From Rhodoferax sp. WC2427 (lineage in GTDB: Bacteria > Pseudomonadota > Gammaproteobacteria > Burkholderiales > Burkholderiaceae_C), in NCBI RefSeq assembly GCF_040822085.1, contig NZ_CP162006.1:3534001-3598000 (forward strand): a DNA stretch of 64,000 bases. The letters run 5' to 3'. The notes under the pieces are model-generated. The model did no database searches and was not told the DNA's origin. It saw only the letters and a list, made by a program, of their open reading frames with translations. A program made the position numbers and the translations under genes. Below, one piece after another: positions 1 to 10,140 of the stretch. Numbering within the stretch: position 1 is the stretch's first letter; the number at the start of each line of letters is the position of its first letter.

Positions 1-3000
1 TCGTAGACTTTGCTGACAGCACCCACGCCCGTGACCAACAGAGGGGCTGGGGTGATGCTGGCCGCCAGACCAGTGGGCTGCACCAAGGCGTAATTGGCGG
101 CATCGGTGCCACCCAAGGTGTAGCCGCTGGCCGTGACGGCCTTGCCCGTGCCCACCTGCTTGTCGGCAAAGCTACCCGAGCCTGTGCCGCCGAGCGTCAC
201 GGCGTCACTGCCCAGGGCGGACACCACCGCGGTACCGGTCAAGGCCGCGCCGGTGGTGGCGTCGTAGACCTTGTTGGCGGCCGCCACACCTGTGACATGC
301 AAGTTGGCGGCGGTGATATTGGCCGTGATGCCGGTGGGCTGCACCACGGTGTAGTTGGCCGCGTCGGCACCGCTGAGGGTGTAGCCACTGACTGTTACCG
401 CCTTGCCCGTGCCGACGTTCTTGTCGGCGAAGCTACCCACGCCACCGCCGACCGCCACCACGTCACCGGCCTGCGCAGTGACGACTGCTGTGCCGCTCAA
501 GGTGGCGGTAGTGGTTGCGTCGTAGACTTTGTTGGCCGCCGCCACGCCGGTCACCCCGAGAGTGGCTTGGGTGATATTGGCGGTGACTCCGGCCGGTTGC
601 ACCACCGTGTAATTGGCCGCATCCGCCCCGCTGAGGGTGTAGCCACTGATGGCCACCGCCTTGCCGGTGCCCACGTTCTTGTTGGCAAAGTTGCCGGCTC
701 CAATGCCGCCCACGGTAACAACATCACCGCCCAGGGCGGTCACTGCCGCCGTCCCAGTCAGGGATGCCGTCGTCGTGGCATCGTAAACCTTGTTGGCGGC
801 CCCCACACCGGTCACCGCCAGGTTGGCTTGCGTGATATTGGCGGCCAACCCTGTGGGCTGCACGACGGCGTAATTGGCAGCATCGGCCCCGCCGAGCGTA
901 TAGCCGCTGACGGTGACGGCCTTAGCCGTGCCCACGTTCTTGCTGGCGAAACTGCCAGCCCCAGTACCCCCCACGGTGACCACGTCGCTGCCAAGCGCCG
1001 CCACCGCCGCCGTCCCGGTCAACGTCGCGGTGGTGGTCGTGTCATAGACCTTGTTGGCCGCTCCCACCCCGCCCACCACCAGGCTGGCCTGGGTGATATT
1101 GGCGGTTACGCTGGCGGGCTGCACCACGGTGTAGTTGGCGGCATCGGTACCGCTGAGGGTGTATCCGCTCACCGTGACAGTTTTGCCAGTACCCACATTC
1201 TTGTTGGTAAAGCTGCCGACCGCCGTACCGCCCAGGGTCACCGAGTCGCCGCCCAAGGGGGCGATGCTGGCGCTTCCATTCAGTGTGGCACCCGTGCCGG
1301 CATCGTAGGTTTTGTTGTTTGCGCCCACGCCGCTGACGGCCAAACCCGCAGGGGTGATGGTGCTGGTGGTGTTATTGGCATAGGCCACAGCGTAGTTGCC
1401 ACCGCCATTGCCATCGTTCACCGTCACCCCCGAGGTGGTTACGGTTTTGTTGCCTGTACCCGCATTTTTATTGGAAAAAGCAAAGCTGCCGCCGCTGAGC
1501 GTATCGGTGCCAAACAGGGTGCCGCTGGTCACCACTGCCGTACCACTGGCGCTGGTGGTGGTGTCATAGGTTTTGCTGACATTGCTGGTGGCCACCGTCA
1601 GGCTGGCCTGGGTGATGTTGGCCGTGGCCGTGCCACCAGCCAAGGTGTAGTTGCTGGCCAACCCGGTGCCGTTGCCAAGCGCCAGGCTGCCCAGCGTGAC
1701 GGTTTGACCTGAGCCCACGTTTTTGCTGGCCACGGTACCGGTGCCGCCCAGGGTGAGCGTCTGGCCACCCACCAGAGAACCCAAGGTGAAGATACTTGCG
1801 GCCACATTGGCCGTGCCATCAAAGCTGCGGCTACCGCTCAGGCTGACGGCGTAGGGGTTGACCGTGAGGCTGCCGCTGGTATAGCTGATCGCATAGCCCT
1901 GGCCACTGCTGAATCCGCTGGCGCTGATGGCATAGGGGCTACCCGCCACATTGAGCGCGCCCTGGCTGCTGCCGCCATACACGATGCTTCCACTAAGGCT
2001 GTCGCCATTGACCAAAGCGCTGGTGGCGTAACCATTGCCGCCGCTGTAGGCATTGCCATCGTAGGTTTTGCTGGCGTTGTTGACGGTGACCGTGATGCTG
2101 GGTGCTTCGCGGTAGACGGCGTAGCTGCCGCTGCCCAAGCCGGTGCTGTAGTTGGTGGTGGCCTCGTCGCTGTTGTAGCGAAAGCGCCCGGAGCCGGAGC
2201 CGATGAACGCCGTAAGCCCCGTGCTGCCGCTGACCGAGCCGGTCATCAGCGTGGCGCGCCCGCCGCTGCCGGTGGTGATGCCGGGGCTGCCGCTGAGGAC
2301 GATGTTGCCGCCGGTGCTGGTGCCAGCGTTGCTGCTGACACCGGCATTGAGCAGCACCGCCGCGCTGCCGGTGTCGGTGCTGGCCACAGTTTGCGCCACA
2401 GTCAGGTCCCCGCTGGCAGTGCCAATGGAGACCGGTCCGCTGGCGCTGATACCGCTGATGCCGTTGACCGTGCCGATTTGCAGTTCGCTATTATTTTTGT
2501 AGCTTGTTGTGCCCGTCCCACCGGCGGCAAGGGCACTTACGACGTTAGAGCTGGCAGTGGCCAACGCGTAGTTTCCAGAGCCATTGAGCAGCAGGTTCGT
2601 CGCGGTGAGGTTACCGGCCACCGTTTGGCCCACGGTGCCCGCCGCCGTCAGGGTCAGGGTGCTGCTGGTGACGGGGGCGTTGATGGCGATGGTGGCGCCG
2701 GTTTTGAGGGTCAGATCGGTGGCCAAACTGGGCGCGATGGCGCTGGAGACCGTGATGGCCCCGGCGGCAGTGGCATCGTTGCGGCCCACCACCAGGGTAC
2801 CTGCGGTGATGCGGTTGAGCTCGGCGCTACCCAAGCCCAGCGTCAGCGGGCTGCCCGAAAGCACGTCCGCGCCGCCCAGGTCGATCTTGGTGCCGACCGT
2901 GCGGTTTTGCAGCGTCACGGTTCCCGTGCCCGCAGAAATAGACCCGGTGGCATCGCCGGTATAGCTATCGGTGGAGAGAAAGACGGCATTGTTGCCGCCG

Positions 3001-6000
3001 CTCTGGACCGCACCGCTGCTGAGTATGGCAATGCCCGCATTGGTGGTACCGCCAGTGGAGCCCGTGAGGGTGACGGTGCCATTGTTGCTGCCAATGGCAC
3101 TGGAACTGTCGGTGACCAAAATCCCCTGGTTGTTGGAGCCCGATGCGCCGGAGCCCGTACCGGTGACCGTGGTGGAGCCGGTGCCACCCGCGGATATTCT
3201 GCCGCCGGTGCGCACCAGCACGCCCTCGCCGTCGGTACTCGTGCCGGTTCCCCGGCCCTGTCCGGTAACCGATACATTGCCACCGGCCGAGGTAATCGTC
3301 GCGGCCGAATCCAGCAGCGTCCCGCGGTTGAAGTTGGTCGCCATGTTTGCGCTGGTCCCCTGCACCGTCACGCTGCCGGTGCCCCCGCTGGTGACGGTGG
3401 CCCCACCGGCCATGCTGACACCGTAATGGCTGTTGCCGCTGCCGCTGCCCGCACCGGTACCGCTAACCGTAACGCTGCCGCCACTGCTGGTCACCAGGGT
3501 GTTGGCATCAAAAATGCCGACACCGATGCCGTAGTTGCCGCCCCCCGACCCCCCTGTACCTTGCACCGTGACCGTGCCACTCCCCCCTGCGGACAGGGTG
3601 GCAGCGGTGCCCACATAAACCCCTTCTTCGAAGTCCCCGGGGCCGCTGCCTCCGGTGCCCGTCACGCCCACATTGCCGCCGCTGCTGCCTACCGTGGTGC
3701 CGGTGCCCATTAATTGCACCCCGTAGTCATTCCCACCGATGGACGTGCCTCCGGTGCCCGTAATGGTGAGGCTTCCGGTGCCACCCGACTGCACGGTGCT
3801 CCCGTTGCCGACAAATACGCCCTTGTTGGACTGCCCCCCAGAGGCTGCACCGCCCGTGCCGGTGATGGTCGTAGCCGCAGCGCCCGTGACGCTGCTGCTG
3901 GAGATACTGACCCCTATGTTGAACGAACTGGCATTGGCGTTGTTGCCCGTGCCAGCACCGCCGGTACCGGTGATGGTCGTCGTGCCCGTCCCGCTGGTAG
4001 TGATGGCGCTCGACGCGTTGACGAACACGCCGTACTGGTTGTCGCTGGAGCCGCCATAGCCCTTGCCGCTGATCGCGATATTGCCACCACCGGCACTGAG
4101 CGTGGCACCGCTCAGATCCACGCCACTGATGTTGGTGCTGCTGCCTATCGCATTTGCGGCACCGGTGCCTGCGGCGCCGCCGCCCAGCGTGATGTTGCCG
4201 CCGTTGCTGGTAATGCCGGAGCCCGTGTTGAGCACAATGGCGCCTGCACCGCTGCCGTCACTGTCGGCATTGAACAGTACCGCCCCGCTTTGGGTGGTCA
4301 CCGACTGGCTGGCCGCCAGCGTGATGTCCCCCGAGGCAAGTACCCGCACCGCCGCGCCCGCGGCGGTGGCGGCCAGGCTGGCATTGAGCGCCACGTTGCC
4401 GCCATAAATGTTGATCGGCCCGTTGATGCTTTGGTTGCTGCCCACGGTGATATTGGCCGCGTTGCCTGTTTTGCCCAAGGTCAGCCCGGTCAGGGTGGAG
4501 GCCACGGTCAGGTTACTCAGCGGATAGGCCAGGGCGCTGCTGAAGCTGGCGCTGTAGGGCTGCACCGTCAGCGTGCCCGTGGTGTCGACCGTGGTTGCCG
4601 CGCCGAGGTTGACCACATCGCCGGTCAAGCTGATGTTGCTGGTACTGCTGGTCACGCCCGTGGTTGATTTGCCCAGCTTGGCACCGGTAACAACATTGAT
4701 GCCCTTGGTGCCACCGTCCACGGTGATCGCACCCGCCGAGGCCAGCACATTGCTGTTTTGCAGCCATACGCCGTAGCCCGATCCGGTTCCCGTGCCGGTG
4801 AGCGCAATGCCGCCGCCGCCGGTGGCGAGCACGTCTTCCACCGCGTCGTTGTTCAACACCAGGCCGTGCGTGCTGGCTGCGGTGGTGATGCCCGTCAGTG
4901 CAATCGCCGTGCCGCTGGCTTTGGCCGAAGTCAGGCTGAGTCCGGTGCTGGTTCCGGCCACACTGTTGCTGAACTCCATGCCGTAGGAGCCGGCACTTTC
5001 GCCCACCATGGTGATGGCGCCTTGGCCACTGTTGACCGTCAACAGGCCGGCACTTTGAACACCGCGGTTTCCCGTTGTGGTCACGCTGGTCTTGCCTTTG
5101 AAGAGCACGTCGCCGCCGCCGGAATAGACCGCCGTGTTGCTGGCACCCGTAGTGCCAATAGCCAAGCCATGGCCGGTGGCACTGAAGGCGTAGCCATCGG
5201 GCAGGCCGTCCGCGTTGCTGTCCGCCCCGCCCGCCAGCGTGATCTTGCCGCCGCCGGTAGCCTGGCTGGTGGATGCGCCATTGAGCGACGTGTTGAAGGT
5301 GTTGCTGTTACCCAGCGCCATGCTGCCCACGCCGCTGCTGTCGCTGTCGCTCCACAGCGTGAGGTTGCCATTACTGGTTTTCAGGCTGGTGTTGGCCGCC
5401 GTGCTGATGTTGCCACTGGCCTTGACCAGCATGGCGGCACCGGCCAAGGTGCTGGTCAGGTTGGCGTTCAGCGCCACGTCTCCCCCATAGATACTGATCG
5501 GCCCGGCTGCGGTCTGCGCGGCGCTGACCGTCACCGCCTGGACGTTATTGGCATTTCCCAGCGCCAGGCTGCTGTGGGCGCTGCCCAAGTCCCAGGTAGA
5601 GTCCAGCGTGAATGCACGGTTGAAGCCTGCCGCGCTGGTTTTGGGCTCTATCGCCATGGCACCCGTGCCCCTGGCTTGCAGATAGCCACTGGCGAATCCG
5701 TCTACGCCGATCTGCCGACCCTGGATGGCCAGATTACCCGTATATGTGCCCGACTCGTCCTGGCCCAGATACACCTTGCCAAAATTGCTGCCATTGAAGC
5801 GCACCGCCTGGTTGAGCGTGCTGGCGTTGGTGTTGGCGGGGTTGTCGCCCGCAATGGTGATGTTGCCCGAAGAGGACACCACCTTGACCTTGGCCCAGTT
5901 GGCGTCGGTGGCGGAGCTGTTGTTGGCCATCAGCAAGACACCCGCGCTGTCGGCCTTGTTGGTCGTGTTGACCGTGCCGGTGAGCGTGATGTTGCCGCTA

Positions 6001-8222
6001 TTGGTGGCGATGCGCGTGGTCTGGTTGCTGCTGTCCGCCAAAAGCACGATGGCGCTCTTGGTGGCCGACTGGCCGTTGTCGGCGTCTGCCGTGCCCAGCA
6101 GGGTGATGTTGCCGGTACCCGTGGCCGACACGCTGGTGTTGATCAGCTTTACCCCTTCGGCCTCGGTGCCCAAGCCGTTCTGGCTGCCGGTGATGTCGAT
6201 GTTGCCGTGGGTGCTGGCCAGGGTACCGCCGTCGATGATGACACCGCCGTTGTTGACAGGCACAGAACCGCCCCGCAGAGAGCTTTGTCCGTCCAGCGAC
6301 AAGCTGCCCGTGCCGGTGCTGATGGCACTGTCTCGGATGTAGATGCCGACCCGATCGTCGGTTCCACTCACGCGGTCATTGATGCCTTTGAAAAGCAGGT
6401 TGCCGCCGCCCGTGTTGATGGTGGTGGAGCGCAACTCCACGCCACTCCAGGAGGCGGTCAGCGTATTGGAGTTGGCGTAACCGTCGCCCACCGTCAGGCC
6501 GTTCCAGGTGGTTGAGCCACTGCCGCCACCCACCCAAAAGTGCCCCCCATTGGTATTGATACTGACCGAATTCAAATTCATGCCCATAAACACCGCACCG
6601 GCGCCAACGTTGTCCTGGTCAGCCCAAAAGACCAGGTTGAGCTTGCCAGACGTCGACGTGATCGCGGCGTCATTGGCGTTGGCGATGCGGATGCTTTGGT
6701 GCGCCTTAAAGGTCAGCGTGGTATCCACGCCGCCGGTTTTGCTGATGTTGGCATCCAGAGTGACGTTGCCCACATCGCCGCTGTTGCCACTGGAGCCGAG
6801 CGATCCCACATTGGCCGAGGTGTCCACGGTCACACTGGTGCCGCTGCTCAGGCTGCTGCTGATGGTGGCGGCCTGGGAGGCGCCTATCGTGTAGCTGAAC
6901 GGGTCAATCAGCCACAGCCCCGCACGCGCTTGCCCGCCCGCGTGAACCTGCGCCGTGTCCAATACCACCGTGTGGCCCGACGTTTCCACCTGCCCACCGG
7001 CGCCCACCCCCTGGGCCGTGATACGCCCCTGGACCGAGGTCTGGCTACTGGCGTTGTGCACATCGCTCCACAGCACCACCTTGCCGCCGTCACCACTGTG
7101 CGTGGCGCTGGCGTCAATGCGGGCACCCTGCTCCATCGCCACCGTGGTGGCCTGGCGCAGGCTGCCGCTGCCCTGCCAGTCCCCTCCCACCAGCACCGTG
7201 CCGCCGCCCGTGGCCCCGCTAGCGTTGAGGCTGCTGCCCGTCTTCAAGGCAATGCTGTCGCCTTCGAGCACGATGCGCCCGCCCCGGGCACTCAGGCTGC
7301 TGGCATCGAGCTGCCCGCTGTGGATGACGCTGGCCTGCAGCCCGCTCAGGGCCGTGGCGCTCAGGAGGATGGTGCCGCCCGGGGCCAACACCGCCGTGCG
7401 GTTCTCCACCAGTGCGGCGATCTGGCTGGGTGTGACGCTGATGCTGGACAGGCGGCTGAAGGCGTCAAAGTTCAGCTGGATGCTCTCGCCTGCGGCCAGC
7501 ACCACGGCGTTGGCGGTGATGGTGCCCTGGTTGCGCACCTCGGGAGCCAGCAGAGCGATGTAGTCGGTGGCTTTGAGGGTGCCTTCATTGACCACGCTGC
7601 CGGTAGCCCCCTGTCGTTGGAACCGGGCCTGGCCGGCCATGAAGTCGACGTCGGTCTGGTTCAGGGTGGTGGCGGTGAGGGCGCCCACGTCAAGGACCGC
7701 GCTGGGGCTGAAGTAAACCCCGGCGGGGTTGATGAGGGTGACCTGGCCGGGGGCGTGGATGTGGCCCAGGATCTGGCTGGGCTGCATGTCCTGCACCCGG
7801 TTCAAGGTGGCCGACTGGGCGTTGGGCTGGTGGAAGTTGACGGTGCTGGCCGCGCCAAGGTTGAAGCTGTTCCAGTTGATCACCGCACGCTGGCTGGTCT
7901 GGTTGATGTTCAACACCGGGGCGCTGGCGCTGCCTGCGCCCTGCAGGGTGGCCGCGCCTTGGGTGACCACGCCGCCCTGGGGCACGGTGGTGGGGGCTAT
8001 GGTCTGGGCGGACACCTGCTGGGAATTTATAAGAAATAAGGCTCCAGCGCCCATGGCATAGGCGCAAGCAGCTATGTTTTTAAGAGTAAATGGCTGTGGC
8101 GCTGCACCCGGCCTGCGCCGCTGGTCGGTGGTGCGGCGGCTGCCCAGGCCACTGGCCACTTCGGACACCACCACCCAGGCTCGGTGCAGCGCGCTCCAGA
8201 CGAGTTGGTAGATGTGGTTCAC
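1..8222 (-). CDS. TpsA: giant filamentous-hemagglutinin-type exoprotein with YDG/MBG repeats (C-terminus outside window)
   Basis: Secreted or surface-exposed exoprotein of a two-partner secretion system, probably an adhesin. The GTG start at 8222 is set by a strong ribosome site 7 bases upstream. The frame stays open for about 2740 codons to the window edge. The N-terminus (MNHIYQLVWSALHRAWVVVSE) is an extended signal peptide region typical of large TpsA proteins and ends near an SAQ cleavage site. A TPS secretion domain follows, with the motif NPAGVYF near residue 166, then a DPFSY element near 440. The middle is Gly/Ser/Thr-rich and beta-helical, with many TGTGGxG-type repeats. From about residue 2040 on there are YDG/MBG repeats (KVYD, GYTLSGADAANY). 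tpsB lies immediately upstream. Cargo, ligand and C-terminal anchor cannot be judged because the end is missing. Confidence 0.93.
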   Translation of the reverse strand, partial: MNHIYQLVWSALHRAWVVVSEVASGLGSRRTTDQRRRPGAAPQPFTLKNIAACAYAMGAGALFLINSQQVSAQTIAPTTVPQGGVVTQGAATLQGAGSASAPVLNINQTSQRAVINWNSFNLGAASTVNFHQPNAQSATLNRVQDMQPSQILGHIHAPGQVTLINPAGVYFSPSAVLDVGALTATTLNQTDVDFMAGQARFQRQGATGSVVNEGTLKATDYIALLAPEVRNQGTITANAVVLAAGESIQLNFDAFSRLSSISVTPSQIAALVENRTAVLAPGGTILLSATALSGLQASVIHSGQLDASSLSARGGRIVLEGDSIALKTGSSLNASGATGGGTVLVGGDWQGSGSLRQATTVAMEQGARIDASATHSGDGGKVVLWSDVHNASSQTSVQGRITAQGVGAGGQVETSGHTVVLDTAQVHAGGQARAGLWLIDPFSYTIGASQAATISSSLSSGTSVTVDTSANVGSLGSSGNSGDVGNVTLDANISKTGGVDTTLTFKAHQSIRIANANDAAITSTSGKLNLVFWADQDNVGAGAVFMGMNLNSVSINTNGGHFWVGGGSGSTTWNGLTVGDGYANSNTLTASWSGVELRSTTINTGGGNLLFKGINDRVSGTDDRVGIYIRDSAISTGTGSLSLDGQSSLRGGSVPVNNGGVIIDGGTLASTHGNIDITGSQNGLGTEAEGVKLINTSVSATGTGNITLLGTADADNGQSATKSAIVLLADSSNQTTRIATNSGNITLTGTVNTTNKADSAGVLLMANNSSATDANWAKVKVVSSSGNITIAGDNPANTNASTLNQAVRFNGSNFGKVYLGQDESGTYTGNLAIQGRQIGVDGFASGYLQARGTGAMAIEPKTSAAGFNRAFTLDSTWDLGSAHSSLALGNANNVQAVTVSAAQTAAGPISIYGGDVALNANLTSTLAGAAMLVKASGNISTAANTSLKTSNGNLTLWSDSDSSGVGSMALGNSNTFNTSLNGASTSQATGGGKITLAGGADSNADGLPDGYAFSATGHGLAIGTTGASNTAVYSGGGDVLFKGKTSVTTTGNRGVQSAGLLTVNSGQGAITMVGESAGSYGMEFSNSVAGTSTGLSLTSAKASGTAIALTGITTAASTHGLVLNNDAVEDVLATGGGGIALTGTGTGSGYGVWLQNSNVLASAGAITVDGGTKGINVVTGAKLGKSTTGVTSSTSNISLTGDVVNLGAATTVDTTGTLTVQPYSASFSSALAYPLSNLTVASTLTGLTLGKTGNAANITVGSNQSINGPINIYGGNVALNASLAATAAGAAVRVLASGDITLAASQSVTTQSGAVLFNADSDGSGAGAIVLNTGSGITSNGGNITLGGGAAGTGAANAIGSSTNISGVDLSGATLSAGGGNIAISGKGYGGSSDNQYGVFVNASSAITTSGTGTTTITGTGGAGTGNNANASSFNIGVSISSSSVTGAAATTITGTGGAASGGQSNKGVFVGNGSTVQSGGTGSLTITGTGGTSIGGNDYGVQLMGTGTTVGSSGGNVGVTGTGGSGPGDFEEGVYVGTAATLSAGGSGTVTVQGTGGSGGGNYGIGVGIFDANTLVTSSGGSVTVSGTGAGSGSGNSHYGVSMAGGATVTSGGTGSVTVQGTSANMATNFNRGTLLDSAATITSAGGNVSVTGQGRGTGTSTDGEGVLVRTGGRISAGGTGSTTVTGTGSGASGSNNQGILVTDSSSAIGSNNGTVTLTGSTGGTTNAGIAILSSGAVQSGGNNAVFLSTDSYTGDATGSISAGTGTVTLQNRTVGTKIDLGGADVLSGSPLTLGLGSAELNRITAGTLVVGRNDATAAGAITVSSAIAPSLATDLTLKTGATIAINAPVTSSTLTLTAAGTVGQTVAGNLTATNLLLNGSGNYALATASSNVVSALAAGGTGTTSYKNNSELQIGTVNGISGISASGPVSIGTASGDLTVAQTVASTDTGSAAVLLNAGVSSNAGTSTGGNIVLSGSPGITTGSGGRATLMTGSVSGSTGLTAFIGSGSGRFRYNSDEATTNYSTGLGSGSYAVYREAPSITVTVNNASKTYDGNAYSGGNGYATSALVNGDSLSGSIVYGGSSQGALNVAGSPYAISASGFSSGQGYAISYTSGSLTVNPYAVSLSGSRSFDGTANVAASIFTLGSLVGGQTLTLGGTGTVASKNVGSGQTVTLGSLALGNGTGLASNYTLAGGTATANITQASLTVATSNVSKTYDTTTSASGTAVVTSGTLFGTDTLSGGSFAFSNKNAGTGNKTVTTSGVTVNDGNGGGNYAVAYANNTTSTITPAGLAVSGVGANNKTYDAGTGATLNGSASIAPLGGDSVTLGGTAVGSFTNKNVGTGKTVTVSGYTLSGTDAANYTVVQPASVTANITQASLVVGGVGAANKVYDTTTTATLTGTAAVAALGSDVVTVGGTGAGSFASKNVGTAKAVTVSGYTLGGADAANYAVVQPTGLAANITQANLAVTGVGAANKVYDATTTASLTGTAAVTALGGDVVTVGGIGAGNFANKNVGTGKAVAISGYTLSGADAANYTVVQPAGVTANITQATLGVTGVAAANKVYDATTTATLSGTAVVTAQAGDVVAVGGGVGSFADKNVGTGKAVTVSGYTLSGADAANYTVVQPTGITANITAANLHVTGVAAANKVYDATTGAALTGTAVVSALGSDAVTLGGTGSGSFADKQVGTGKAVTASGYTLGGTDAANYALVQPTGLAASITPAPLLVTGVGAVSKVY
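10..2098 (-). repeat. Tandem array of about 261-bp (87-residue) YDG/MBG repeats inside tpsA
   Basis: The TTGTTGG/TTGCTG landmark that encodes the NK or SK before VYD recurs at 10, 271, 529, 790, 1051, 1312 and 1573. The intervals are 261, 258, 261, 261, 261 and 261 bases. Two more diverged units reach back to about 2068. Each unit carries KVYD, a G(S/N)FA(D/N/S)KNVGTGK stretch and GYTLSGADAANY, which match the YDG/MBG families of bacterial adhesins. The phase equals whole codons, so unit gain or loss by recombination would keep the frame. Confidence 0.9.
8044..8086 (-). repeat. Dispersed palindromic element, copy 1 (in tpsA signal peptide)
   Basis: On the coding strand this reads ATAGCTGCTTGCGC, a short spacer, then GGCGCTGGAGCC. 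It is a close match to the repeat seen at 13 other places in the window. It encodes the IAACAYAMGAGA part of the TpsA signal peptide. Confidence 0.7.
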
Positions 8223-8229
8223 GGAAGGA

Positions 8230-8235
8230 CCTCCT
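8230..8235 (-). promoter_or_regulatory. Ribosome binding site deciding the tpsA GTG start
   Basis: A perfect AGGAGG lies 7 bases upstream of GTG 8222 and overlaps the TGA stop of tpsB (8235-8237). This supports translational coupling of the exoprotein to its transporter, and supports GTG rather than an internal ATG as the start. Confidence 0.85.
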
Positions 8236-10028
8236 CAGAAAGCGATGCTGGCGGTGAGCCAAAGGCGGTTGGTGGACAGGCTGCCGTCGGTGTCGGTCCC
8301 GCTGGGGGTGGCCAGCGGGTTGCTGCCGATGCGGTGGGCCCAGGTGCCCTGGATCTGGGTGCCGTGCGCGCCGTGCCAGGTGAGGGCCAGGCCTGCGCCT
8401 TGCAGGGTGATGCGGTTGCGGGCCAGTAGCGGCGTGGTGGTGGCGCTGGCGTAATGGTTGTGTTTGTACTGCTGGACCTGGCCCCAGTCGTAGAGGGCGC
8501 TGGCCTGCCACTGGGCGCTGAGGTCCTGGCGCAGCTCCAGGCTGGCCTGGGTGCCGGTGCTGCCGCCGCCTTCGGCATTGGGGTAGGCGCGCACGCCGTT
8601 GATGCCGCCCAGGTACAGTTTCTCGGAGGGGTCGAGGTTGGTGCTGGCGAATTGGCCGGTGGCCGATGCCATTAGCGACAGGCCGGGGTTCAGGGTTTGC
8701 AGGCGGCTGGCAGTCCAGCGCAGTTTGCTGTAGCGGCCCTGGGTGGCAACGGTTTGCGTATCGCCAGCGATGGTGCTGGCCGGCGAGCCGTCCAGGCTGA
8801 GGCGGCCGGTGCCCAGGGTCAGGCTGGCGCTGGTGGCTCCGCCGCCTTGCCAGCGGTCAAACTGGTTGCCGACCCACCCCAAGATGAGTGCCCGGCTGCG
8901 CGCGCGGCTGGTGGGCTCCAGCGTGCCCAGGGTCTGGTTGTCGTCGCGGTTCAACAGCCGGGTTTGCGCATAGCCCGCGGAGACCAGCCCACTGGCCACG
9001 GCGGTCCGTACCAGGGGGTATTGCACACTGGCACCCAGGGTGGTGCTACCGCCTTCGGGGGGCAGGCCGGTGGTGGTGTTTTGCGACTCCTGCACTTTGT
9101 AGGCCAGTACGCTGGCGGCGCCGACGATGCGCCAGCCTTGGTTGCCTACGGGCAGGCTGCCTCCCAGGCTGAGGTATTGGCTACCCCGGCTGGCGCTGCC
9201 GTAGAGGTTGATTTGCTCGCCCTGGCCCAGGGGCGAGAGTAGGCTGAGCTGGGCCGTGGCACGTTCGCTGCCCGTGGCGCGGTTGCCGCCGTTGTCCAGG
9301 CTGGCTTCGCCCCGGTAGGCCACGCTGGAGCTCAAGGCGACCACCACGTCGGTGCTGCCCGGGGTGTCGCTGGCCTGCAGGCTGCCGGTCACGCGCACAC
9401 CGGGCAGGTCGTCGGCCAGCAGCAGAGCCCGCTCCAGCGCCAAAAGGTTCAGCGGTTGGCCTGCGGGCAGATAGTGCGCAAGCACCGCCTGGACTCGGCT
9501 GGCCAGGGCAGCACCCACAGGCGTTTCCGATGCCTGCAGCCGTACCTGGCCGACACGGGACTCGGTCACCGTGATCTGGACCGTACCGTCCGTGATGTCC
9601 TGGCCTGGCAGGCCCGCCCGGACCAGCCAGCCCCGCCGACGGTACACATCTTCCACTGCCGCAACCGCCTGGCGCAGATCGGCCATGCCGACCGGGCGAT
9701 CCACCCAGGGGGCGAGCGCAGCCTGCACCTCAGCGGGGTCTAGCAGGGTGTTGCCCGTAACGACGAAGGTGCGCACGGTGGTACGTTGGGACGAATGGAC
9801 CGGGAGGTCGGGCGCTGGCGATGCAGGCGCGACCGGCAGTACGCCGAACTCTGGCGTTTGCGCGGGAACGGCTGGCGCCAGGCGGCGCTGCTGCTCCAGC
9901 AAAGTACCCGCCCCGACAGGGCCCGTCGGCAAGCCTTGGGCCCGCACCGGGCACACGAGGCTGGCCACCAGCGAAACAATAAACCATGGGCATATCTGCT
10001 GCATATTCAAATTTATTGTTTGCGGCAT
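8235..10028 (-). CDS. TpsB: outer-membrane two-partner secretion transporter (FhaC/ShlB family)
   Basis: Outer-membrane beta-barrel that recognises and exports the adjacent TpsA. The protein has 597 residues, usual for FhaC/ShlB. A signal peptide spans about residues 1-30 (hydrophobic WFIVSLVASLV). A plug-helix-like segment LLEQQRRLA lies at 43-51. The POTRA region runs from about 84 to 160 (TFVVTGNTLL; YRRRGWLVRAGLP). The barrel carries the conserved VRAYPN motif (VRGYP type) at 479-484 and ends in a terminal phenylalanine, as expected for BamA-dependent insertion. The start is uncertain, because no good ribosome site precedes either the first Met or Met9. The stop codon overlaps the tpsA ribosome site. 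Confidence 0.95.
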   Translation of the reverse strand: MPQTINLNMQQICPWFIVSLVASLVCPVRAQGLPTGPVGAGTLLEQQRRLAPAVPAQTPEFGVLPVAPASPAPDLPVHSSQRTTVRTFVVTGNTLLDPAEVQAALAPWVDRPVGMADLRQAVAAVEDVYRRRGWLVRAGLPGQDITDGTVQITVTESRVGQVRLQASETPVGAALASRVQAVLAHYLPAGQPLNLLALERALLLADDLPGVRVTGSLQASDTPGSTDVVVALSSSVAYRGEASLDNGGNRATGSERATAQLSLLSPLGQGEQINLYGSASRGSQYLSLGGSLPVGNQGWRIVGAASVLAYKVQESQNTTTGLPPEGGSTTLGASVQYPLVRTAVASGLVSAGYAQTRLLNRDDNQTLGTLEPTSRARSRALILGWVGNQFDRWQGGGATSASLTLGTGRLSLDGSPASTIAGDTQTVATQGRYSKLRWTASRLQTLNPGLSLMASATGQFASTNLDPSEKLYLGGINGVRAYPNAEGGGSTGTQASLELRQDLSAQWQASALYDWGQVQQYKHNHYASATTTPLLARNRITLQGAGLALTWHGAHGTQIQGTWAHRIGSNPLATPSGTDTDGSLSTNRLWLTASIAF

Positions 10029-10140
10029 TCGCAGTTATTTGGAGGAACCCGAGAAGCGAGAGCGAAGAACAGGCGCCGCCAGGCCACCGGTGTCGCGGCC
10101 ATTTGTCTTGTAATATTTGGAAACTACTGTACACACAATG

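Noticed and set aside
10..1600. Regular repeats that could suggest a CRISPR array
   Set aside because: The 258-261 base units are coding and almost fully repeated, without short repeat-spacer structure.
2391..8039. Long plus-strand open frames opposite tpsA
   Set aside because: Low-complexity His/Gly/Ala/Arg translations without ribosome sites. The minus strand has one continuous frame with ESPR, TPS domain and YDG repeats.
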